DNA of 64,000 bases. Source: Paenibacillus vini. GTDB lineage: Bacteria > Bacillota > Bacilli > Paenibacillales > Paenibacillaceae. The notes under the pieces were generated by a model. The model had not been told where the DNA came from. It made no database searches and worked only from the letters and a program-made list of their open reading frames with translations. The first letter of the stretch is position 1. Every line of letters begins with the position of its first letter. The translations under genes and the position numbers were made by a program. Below, piece by piece: positions 57,976 through 64,000 of the stretch. The stretch spans positions 62,001-126,000 of the forward strand of contig NZ_BOSL01000011.1 in NCBI RefSeq assembly GCF_018403325.1. Direction: 5' to 3'.

Positions 57976-59047
57976 ACATGGAACATATGAAGACATCTTG
58001 TCCCGCATGCTGGGGAGGGTTCCGAATTCGATAGATAGACGTCCGGGCAGCATTATTTATGATGCTCTGGCTCCTGCGGCCGCGGAATTGGCACAAATGT
58101 ACATCGAACTGGAGAGTAATCAAAGTCTCTCTTTTGCCGATACGGCTACGGGCGAATATCTGGATCGCCGCACGCGAGAGTTCGGAATCCAGCGGGGGCC
58201 GGCTACGAAAGCGAAGCGCAAAGGCCTTTTTTTTGCATCGGGAAGTGTAAGCTTGGATGTGCCGGTGGGCACCCGTTTCTCATTGAATGACGTGAATTAT
58301 TCGGTGATCGGTAAAATATCGCCCGGGGAATGGATGCTAGAATGCGAGACGGCCGGTACGCTGGGAAATCGCGATTTCGGCACGCTGCTGCCGGTCGACT
58401 ATGTGGAAGGGTTGGCTCGTGCGGAGCTCTCCGAATTGCTGGTTCCGGGGGAGGATGCCGAAACCGACGAAGCATTGCGCCAGCGTTATTTTGAATACGT
58501 GAATGAACAGCCCTTTGGCGGCAATATTGCCGATTACAAGCAAAAGCTGAATGCGATCGACGGGGTGGGCGGCGTCAAAATATATCCGGCGTGGAACGGT
58601 GGAGGTACCGTGAAGGCAACTATCATTACGACCGACTATGCATCGCCTTCCGCAGCGCTGATCGCTGAAGTGCAGACCGCGATCGACCCGGAAGCGAACG
58701 GAGGCCAAGGCATCGGCCTAGCTCCGATCGGGCACCGGGTCACAATCACCGGCGCCCAAGGGCTAAGCGTGGCGGTTTCTGCCGTAATCACGCTGGCTGC
58801 CGGGACAACCCTTGGTCAGGTACGCGGTGACCTCGAAGCTTCCATGGCTTCGTACCTGCTCCAGCTCCGCCAAAATTGGGCGAACGAGTCGGCGCTTGTC
58901 ATACGCGTCGCACAGTTGGAGGCACGGATGTTGACCGTTCCCGGCGTAGTCGATGTATCCCAAACAACGTTGAACGGATCCTCCGGGAATCTTGTCTTGG
59001 GCAGCGAGCAAATCCCTGTTCTCGGGGAGGTTGTACTCAGTGAATAG
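57968..59047 (+). CDS. Baseplate J-like protein (XkdT)
   Basis: 359 residues. The N-terminus YEDILSRMLGRVPNSIDRRP leads into GSIIYDALAPAAAELAQMYI; the core contains LDRRTREFGIQRGPATKAKR and the gpJ block RYFEYVNEQPFGGNIADYKQ. Family length. GGAGGTG precedes the ATG. Known: gpJ/gp6 subunits form the outer wedge ring controlling contraction. Confidence 0.93.
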   Translation: MAEHGTYEDILSRMLGRVPNSIDRRPGSIIYDALAPAAAELAQMYIELESNQSLSFADTATGEYLDRRTREFGIQRGPATKAKRKGLFFASGSVSLDVPVGTRFSLNDVNYSVIGKISPGEWMLECETAGTLGNRDFGTLLPVDYVEGLARAELSELLVPGEDAETDEALRQRYFEYVNEQPFGGNIADYKQKLNAIDGVGGVKIYPAWNGGGTVKATIITTDYASPSAALIAEVQTAIDPEANGGQGIGLAPIGHRVTITGAQGLSVAVSAVITLAAGTTLGQVRGDLEASMASYLLQLRQNWANESALVIRVAQLEARMLTVPGVVDVSQTTLNGSSGNLVLGSEQIPVLGEVVLSE

Positions 59048-59624
59048 ACTGATGGAGTATTTGCCGGAGTTTTATCATGACATTGTGGATTTCGTTGAGC
59101 TGACGAAGACAGAATCGCAGGAATTGATGCAGGTGCAGGAGGCCATGGACCATTTGTTGGATGATCAGTTTGTGATGTCCGCCTCAGAACAAGCCATCAA
59201 GCGCCGCGAAAAAATGCTCGGCATTCAGGCCGATCCGCAAAAGGAAAGCCTCGATTTCCGGCGGAAGCGCCTCATTAATCGTTATTCCACCAAGCCGCCG
59301 TTCACGATGCGTTATTTGCAGCAACGGCTCGATTTTTTGGTGGGTAGCGGGATGACTTTGGTCGGCGTCGATCATGCCAATTATGTACTGACAGTCACGG
59401 CAAAAATCGATAACGCGAATGTCTTCAAGGAAGTGGAACGAACCGTAAGCGTCATTAAGCCGGCGAACCTGATCTACCGGCAAAAGACTTCGCTTAACGA
59501 TGATATTGCCTTTCAAGAGAAGATTTCCGCGCGGCCGATTACTTGGGTTTATAAATTGGACGGAACTTGGAAACTGGGCGACAAAGCCTTTACCGAGCTG
59601 GGTCCGGAGGTGACGGTTAGATGA
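59040..59624 (+). CDS. DUF2313 tail protein (XkdU/gpI-like)
   Basis: 194 residues from a GTG that overlaps the gpJ stop, with GGGGAGG about 10 bases upstream. Blocks are LMEYLPEFYHDIVDFVELTK, REKMLGIQADPQKESLDFRR and INRYSTKPPFTMRYLQQRLD, typical of YmfQ/XkdU wedge-tip proteins that connect baseplate and fibre. Confidence 0.9.
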   Translation: MNRLMEYLPEFYHDIVDFVELTKTESQELMQVQEAMDHLLDDQFVMSASEQAIKRREKMLGIQADPQKESLDFRRKRLINRYSTKPPFTMRYLQQRLDFLVGSGMTLVGVDHANYVLTVTAKIDNANVFKEVERTVSVIKPANLIYRQKTSLNDDIAFQEKISARPITWVYKLDGTWKLGDKAFTELGPEVTVR

Positions 59625-59908
59625 TAAGCCAAACTTTTTTTCATGAAATCGCAGACTATACCAAAGGCAGAATCGCTAAAGTTATTCTGAACGATACCGT
59701 AGAAATCACCGATTTCACACTCAAGCAGGTGACCGATTCGACCATCGGGATGCAGTACTTAATTTCCGCGTCCCAAATCGAGACCGTGACCAAGATCCAA
59801 CTGGTCGATGCCTCGGGTCACCCGATCAGCACGAACGAAGTCTTCGTGCCGATCGCCTCGGACACCCTGCTGCTCCACACCATTCAAGTAAAGGAGGTTG
59901 CTTCCTAA
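59621..59908 (+). CDS. Small baseplate-to-fibre linker protein
   Basis: 95 residues starting at an ATGA overlap. ISQTFFHEIADYTKGRIAKV, then TEIT-like strands (LNDTVEITDFTLKQVTDSTI) and NEVFVPIASDTLLLHTIQVK. A small beta-rich protein seen between XkdU and fibre genes in PBSX-like clusters; homologues are sometimes misnamed as metabolic enzymes. Function unproven, probably a fibre adaptor. Confidence 0.72.
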   Translation: MISQTFFHEIADYTKGRIAKVILNDTVEITDFTLKQVTDSTIGMQYLISASQIETVTKIQLVDASGHPISTNEVFVPIASDTLLLHTIQVKEVAS

Positions 59909-62416
59909 ATGGCAAAAATCGATTGGAACCTGCACGACACCGTGCTGCCGGAGGATATGAACGCGCTGGGAAGCGAAATCAATAGACAAGGTACGGGAAT
60001 CTCCAAGTTGGAGGACCGCCTAAATATCGCAGAATATGAAGATATCACCCTGCAGCCCGGGCTGCAGGTGGTCAACGCCAAACGGGACTCCCGGTTCCGG
60101 CTGGGGGAGATTAAGGGGCGGACGTTGATTAATTTGTTGGGAAACTCGGGGAGTTGCGATACGTTGCAAGGATGGCCTAATAACGGACGGTTTACACTCG
60201 ACTCGGCGAATAAGGTTGAGGGATCCGCAAGTATTAAGGGTACTATACTGACGGGGGATGCCTACGTCGATCTAAATCAGATTATTCGCTATGATCCCAG
60301 AAAATGTTACGTAGCTGTCGGGGAGATAAGGGCTTCTAGCGGATTACAGGCTAGGCTCCGGATGATCGAGTCACAAAGGCCGGGGTCTGAACGAGCATCC
60401 GAAGTTATTATATCGTCGACAGAAGGCAAGTTTAAAAAACTGTTTTTTACAGTTCCCCAAAACGCCTTTACCACGTCGGGAACTGTTTATTTTGGGGCCG
60501 TTCTTGTTGGGGCACAGGGGATATCCGGCAACGTTGACGCGCTGAGGTTGTATGAGATTTCAGTGAACGAGTACAACTCGCTTAACGGATTAACGGCGGA
60601 ACAAGTCGCGGCAAAATACCCGTTCGTCCCTTCCGGAATCGTCGGCGTAGAAAATCCATATGCCATCGGCTACGGTGAAAACTTGTTGCCTCCGTTGCAT
60701 GCGTGGACACCATTCGGAACAACAGTACAAAAGGTTATTTCGCCTTATGAAGTGGTTATACCGCAAACGGCCGCAGACAGTTATAGGTATACTACTTACA
60801 TGCTCCAAGTTGCTCCGCATACAGATTATTGTCTTAGTGCGGATCATAATATGTTAATGTCAGTTGCCAGTGAAAACGGGCATACTTCTGGTGTCATTGT
60901 TTCCGATTACACCACAGCACAATCTATTAAATTCAACAGTGGTCCGCATAGTGAAATTTCCGTTTGGTTCAGAAGTCCGTCCATTGGACAGGCGGCGGAA
61001 TACAGGATTAAGAATCCGATGCTCGTCATAGGTTCCGAGCCGAAACCATTCAAGCCGTTGCGGAATACGATGCTCGCGCTGCAAACGGAATTACACGCTA
61101 ATCCAAATGACGGCAGCGAACCTGATGTATTGTTCGAGAAAGAGGGTCAATATTTCAAGCTGGCAAAGTGGGGAAAGAGGAATTTAGATTCTTCATACGC
61201 CCCTGCTTTGGGAGTCGCTCCTGCTGGATATAAAGTAGTTAGGTTAGATTATCCCGGTAAAGGCGGCATAGGAAATACGGGATTTATAACGAAGTACGAA
61301 GGTAAGCTACTAACAAGACTGAACTACGGAGCAAGCACAACGGCCGCAGATCAATTTGTTAGTGGTTCTAACGGCGACGTTCATATCGCAGTATCCAACG
61401 CAGACAGCGGATGGGGAGATTCTTACACGCCGACAGAGGACGAGATCAAGGCGTATTTTATGGGCTGGAAGATGTATGAATACGGTACACAGGCATCTAA
61501 AACGTCCGTATATAGCAGATCTGATGGAGCTAACAAAGGTTGGACGGCCGTAAATGGTGACTATACGGTAGGCTATAACGCACTACCAGCGAGTGTTGCT
61601 CCCGGATACTCGCCATACAACCTCCTCTATCGTCTCGCAAAGGAAACCGTAGAACCTGTCGTTTCCGAAGGTGCGCTGACGTTGCACGAAGGGGGCAACG
61701 TGGTTGAAGTTGGTACGGGGATTGTGTTACGTGAACGTGCAAATCCAAAACAACACACAAATACGAACTGGATAATTAATAGTATAGGGTCTGCCTATGG
61801 TCCATTACTCAATAAGGTTGAATATCTAAAATTTATTTATCGCAATTCAAATCGTGATTACGGCTGGTGTATTGAGTCTTCGGCTGGTGTATTTGGGAAT
61901 CAATACGCGTATATCCCCAACTCTAACTTTGACCAATATGCAGCTTACAGCGTCACCTACACCAAACTCGACAAATTCCCGATCCGGCCGATCACTGGCA
62001 CCTTGGCCGTGAATGAAAAGGCACTGCTCAGCGACCTAACGTCAGGAGTAGCCGAGGCGTTACAGCGGGTAAGTGTGGTCGAGCAGAAAAAGGTGGAACG
62101 TAATGCTCCGGGGTGGATTACGCCGACATTTTTGAATGGTTCTTCTCAATTTCCTGATGGTAGCTATGGACTTGTTGGTTATAGAAAATATGATGATTAC
62201 CTTGAATTTAGAGGTCTGTTAAGCTCCCCAAATGCCGGAGTAGCTTTCAGACTACCCAAGGAATATTGCCCCAAAACTCCCGCCATTGTAAGTACCACAA
62301 TTAGTAATGGAGTGACCGAAATCAGAATCGGTGGAGATGGGGCGTTTTTGGTTATGAACCCCGTTGCTGCTGGTGCATGGTTATCTCTTAGTGGCATCCG
62401 TATCCCATTAAATTAA
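59909..62416 (+). CDS. Tail fibre / receptor-binding protein
   Basis: 835 residues. A conserved-looking N-terminus (KIDWNLHDTVLPEDMNALGS, EINRQGTGISKLEDRLNIAE) attaches to the baseplate. Carbohydrate-binding-like beta domains follow (TLDSANKVEGSASIKGTILT; FNSGPHSEISVWFRSPSIGQ), then a C-terminal tip domain (GWITPTFLNGSSQFPDGSYG to SLSGIRIPLN). AAAGGAGG precedes the ATG. The C-terminal third is more AT-rich than the N-terminal part, consistent with exchange of the receptor-binding tip. It should determine which strains the particle hits. Confidence 0.88.
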   Translation: MAKIDWNLHDTVLPEDMNALGSEINRQGTGISKLEDRLNIAEYEDITLQPGLQVVNAKRDSRFRLGEIKGRTLINLLGNSGSCDTLQGWPNNGRFTLDSANKVEGSASIKGTILTGDAYVDLNQIIRYDPRKCYVAVGEIRASSGLQARLRMIESQRPGSERASEVIISSTEGKFKKLFFTVPQNAFTTSGTVYFGAVLVGAQGISGNVDALRLYEISVNEYNSLNGLTAEQVAAKYPFVPSGIVGVENPYAIGYGENLLPPLHAWTPFGTTVQKVISPYEVVIPQTAADSYRYTTYMLQVAPHTDYCLSADHNMLMSVASENGHTSGVIVSDYTTAQSIKFNSGPHSEISVWFRSPSIGQAAEYRIKNPMLVIGSEPKPFKPLRNTMLALQTELHANPNDGSEPDVLFEKEGQYFKLAKWGKRNLDSSYAPALGVAPAGYKVVRLDYPGKGGIGNTGFITKYEGKLLTRLNYGASTTAADQFVSGSNGDVHIAVSNADSGWGDSYTPTEDEIKAYFMGWKMYEYGTQASKTSVYSRSDGANKGWTAVNGDYTVGYNALPASVAPGYSPYNLLYRLAKETVEPVVSEGALTLHEGGNVVEVGTGIVLRERANPKQHTNTNWIINSIGSAYGPLLNKVEYLKFIYRNSNRDYGWCIESSAGVFGNQYAYIPNSNFDQYAAYSVTYTKLDKFPIRPITGTLAVNEKALLSDLTSGVAEALQRVSVVEQKKVERNAPGWITPTFLNGSSQFPDGSYGLVGYRKYDDYLEFRGLLSSPNAGVAFRLPKEYCPKTPAIVSTTISNGVTEIRIGGDGAFLVMNPVAAGAWLSLSGIRIPLN

Positions 62417-62428
62417 GGAGTGATCACT

Positions 62429-63004
62429 TTGAAAGCAGTACCTAAAGTAAATGTAGACGGCTTTTATATCGAGGACACACTCGTGGACGATGCCTTTTCT
62501 GGTGTTGTCCCTTTTTATTCTGAGCAAGAGTATGGGTTTCTTAACAATGAGCTTGATCAAGAAAACACAGGATCAACTAAATCGGAGATTTCAGGATATA
62601 CCGTAGGGATTCCGGTTATTCCTGGTTTGTTCATTCCACGTTTTGATATTAAGGCATGGAATGATTACCAGGATGCTATAAAAGAAGCTCAGGAGGCCTA
62701 CCGAGAGCTATATTCTGATTGGTCTGCGAAGCCCGAAGACAAAAGAGGGGAGCCACCGAAAGCTAGCAATCCGATACAACCGACACTATGGGTTGAGGGT
62801 CTCTCGCCGGAAGAAATTGAGGAACTAACCAAACCGATTCCCCAAGAACCAACCGAACTTGACCGCATCGGTGCTGAGTTGGTGGCGCGCGAACTTGAAG
62901 CACTAGAGCTTAAACATCAGAACGAAGCGCTCGGAGCGCAGATTGTTGGTTTGGAACTGCGTTTATTAAGCGTAGAAAATCAAGGAGGGACGACGAATGT
63001 TTGA
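62429..63004 (+). CDS. Fibre-associated protein with C-terminal coiled coil
   Basis: 191 residues from TTG 62429, with AAGGAG 8 bases upstream; the earlier in-frame GTG at 62420 overlaps that site. The N-terminal region is beta-like (VDGFYIEDTLVDDAFSGVVP). The middle is charged and Pro-rich, and a C-terminal heptad-like helix (ELVARELEALELKHQNEALG) is followed by QIVGLELRLLSVE. Its place between fibre and XkdX genes suggests a fibre chaperone or a second fibre part. Confidence 0.72.
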   Translation: MKAVPKVNVDGFYIEDTLVDDAFSGVVPFYSEQEYGFLNNELDQENTGSTKSEISGYTVGIPVIPGLFIPRFDIKAWNDYQDAIKEAQEAYRELYSDWSAKPEDKRGEPPKASNPIQPTLWVEGLSPEEIEELTKPIPQEPTELDRIGAELVARELEALELKHQNEALGAQIVGLELRLLSVENQGGTTNV

Positions 63005-63134
63005 TAATGATTTTGAGCGTTTGAAGTACTACTATGAGAAAAAATGGGCGAAGGAGCCTCAGCTCCGGCAATATGTTTCGTTCGGAGTAATTACTCCAAC
63101 AGAATTTGAACTCATCACCGGTATTTCTTACTAA
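62997..63134 (+). CDS. xkdX: XkdX-family small tail protein
   Basis: 45 residues: MFDNDFERLKYYYEKKWAKE, then PQLRQYVSFGVITPTEFELI, ending TGISY. The pattern of W, QLxxYVxxGxIT and ITG is the XkdX signature of PBSX and many Firmicute phages. AAGGAGGGA lies before the ATG, which overlaps the preceding gene. It closes the contractile tail operon. No holin or endolysin gene follows before the next module. Confidence 0.88.
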   Translation: MFDNDFERLKYYYEKKWAKEPQLRQYVSFGVITPTEFELITGISY

Positions 63135-63184
63135 TTGTTTGTTTGAATTTTGGGTTTTCATCTAGCCTATAGATGGCCGCTCAT

Positions 63185-63263
63185 TTGTCCTTTTTCGGCC
63201 CGATGCCTGTCCATCTGTCAGGCTAGTGATGTGTTAAATTTATATTGTGGAAAACAAGTGAGA
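63185..63263 (+). promoter_or_regulatory. Late-promoter-like element, copy B
   Basis: Second copy of the element at 49926-50004: TTGTCC (63185), GCCCGATGC plus CTGTCCAT (63207), TAAATTT, then TATTGTGGAAA (TATTGT at 63243). All distances are identical to copy A, while the 20-base spacer differs. No LexA-type box is seen upstream of this copy. The flanking 63135-63393 holds no gene. Confidence 0.8.
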
Positions 63264-63299
63264 AATACACGATTTGATATAGCTGCTCAATAAGACAAA

Positions 63300-63329
63300 G
63301 TCGCAGATTATCTGGCGGCTTTTTTTGTT
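63300..63329 (+). terminator. Leader terminator in front of the second tail module
   Basis: Arms GTCGCAGA and TCTGGCGGC (one bulged G, one G-T pair) around TTA, followed by seven or more T. It lies between copy B and the next gene, as the leader terminator does after copy A. Confidence 0.72.
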
Positions 63330-63393
63330 GACTGGAATAGTCAAAGGATTTCTCACAACCTCGCCACATCCCGGTGAAAGGAGGTGAAACATC

Positions 63394-64000
63394 ATTCTAG
63401 ACAAGACGATAACTGTCATTCGAACCAAACTGCTTGAATCAATTCCGGAGTTGAAAGAGGTTTACTATCTGGCTGCTCCGGATGGAGTTAATACCATCAA
63501 ACCCTATGCAGTTCTGTCCCTTGAGGGAGACAGTGGGGGTAATCCCTGGAAGGGACTGAGGTATCTTTTTCAGATCGGCCTCTACGTTTCCATGATCGAT
63601 GCTCCTACCAGTGAATTGGATTCATTGACCACGTCCATTGCTAATGCGTTGGACAAGCAGTTATTGGAAGATGAAGTGATAAGCAGTTGTGTTGCACTAT
63701 TTCAAGGTCAAATCGGTATAGACATCATCGATGATCAACGCGATACGGTCCAACGGAATTTGCAACTTTCGGTACTATACCCAAAGCCTTTGGCTGAGGT
63801 CGTTCCAATCACCAGCGATCCGTGGCTAACGGCGCTCACGGCTTGGACACAGCAAGCATTAGGGGCGGATTGGTCCGTGTACAGCGGCAACTGGCCACCA
63901 GAGCCGAAGACCAATTCGATCCTATGGCGGATTACCGAAATGAATGCAACTCCTAGAGGGTCGTCGGCCTATGAGTTGCAAAAGAAAGCAACGGCTTTTA
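63394..64000 (+). CDS. Tail terminator/completion-like protein of a second tail module, 3' truncated, probable ATT start
   Basis: At least 202 residues, open to the right edge. AAAGGAGGTG lies 7 bases before ATT 63394; a stop at 63385 excludes any earlier ATG, GTG or TTG, and the first later ATG loses over 60 residues. The first part (LDKTITVIRTKLLESIPELK; YAVLSLEGDSGG; LRYLFQIGLYVSMI) resembles siphophage tail completion/terminator proteins. The second part (SDPWLTALTAWTQQALGADW; SVYSGNWPPEPKTNSILWRI) is a tail-associated domain often seen with it. Inference: start of a second, possibly non-contractile, tail operon. Confidence 0.72.
   Translation, partial: MLDKTITVIRTKLLESIPELKEVYYLAAPDGVNTIKPYAVLSLEGDSGGNPWKGLRYLFQIGLYVSMIDAPTSELDSLTTSIANALDKQLLEDEVISSCVALFQGQIGIDIIDDQRDTVQRNLQLSVLYPKPLAEVVPITSDPWLTALTAWTQQALGADWSVYSGNWPPEPKTNSILWRITEMNATPRGSSAYELQKKATAF

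Overview
The window looks like chromosome of a low-to-mid-GC, endospore-forming Firmicute, most likely Paenibacillus or a close relative. Evidence: an intact pro-sigma-K gene, strong AGGAGG-type ribosome sites, frequent GTG/TTG starts, Bacillus-type regulators (CcpN, CcpA cre sites, a LexA/DinR box), a YesN/Lpl-style pectin locus and a PBSX-like tail gene cluster. No rRNA, tRNA, CRISPR array or transposase was found.

Layout. 1-4707: PucR-type regulator (cut by the left edge), NCS1 permease, DUF917/S-methyl-thiohydantoin-desulfurase-like protein and short HyuA-like hydantoinase, the last three overlapping; probably a heterocycle (hydantoin-like) uptake and breakdown operon. 4772-6692: AraC regulator and aldo/keto reductase. 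6745-7293: repeat-bearing spacer. 7294-7992: sigK. 8213-11224: XRE-cupin regulator opposite a DoxX/extradiol-dioxygenase pair, then a YitT-type membrane protein. 11281-12803: SDR oxidoreductase and MerR regulator, divergent, each with a MerR-type promoter. 12853-18336: AI-2E-type exporter, alanine-racemase-fold enzyme plus aldonolactone oxidase, small proteins and a FusB-type EF-G-binding protein. 18758-21888: membrane diguanylate cyclase overlapping a lipoprotein solute-binding protein. 22115-24567: CcpN, PEP-synthase/PPDK regulatory protein and GlpX, a gluconeogenesis control operon. 24866-26065: M20 amidohydrolase.

26124-47249 is a pectin/galacturonan island. An ABC importer (binding protein, two permeases, no ATPase) brings in oligosaccharides. 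Enzymes without signal peptides (GH105, GH28, GH43, an alpha/beta esterase, CE8 pectin esterase, GDSL esterase) appear to finish them inside the cell. UxaC, UxaB, UxaA and KdgK carry galacturonate to KDPG; the aldolase is elsewhere. Control seems to come from a LacI regulator with two matching operators, a membrane AraC regulator and CcpA.

47274 to the right edge is a prophage-derived element. It has an ImmA protease/XRE repressor pair with four palindromic operators, an ArpU/Xpf-type activator, a LexA box, and a complete PBSX-like contractile tail operon (sheath, tube, frameshifted chaperone, tape measure, hub, baseplate, fibre, XkdX). There is no terminase, portal or capsid gene between regulators and tail genes. 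This is the layout of an R-type tailocin. A second tail module begins at 63394, and the same 79-bp bipartite element, with identical spacing, stands before both modules. I regard this tandem, co-regulated tail-particle locus as the most interesting feature. A caution is that the tape measure gene carries a frameshift in this sequence.
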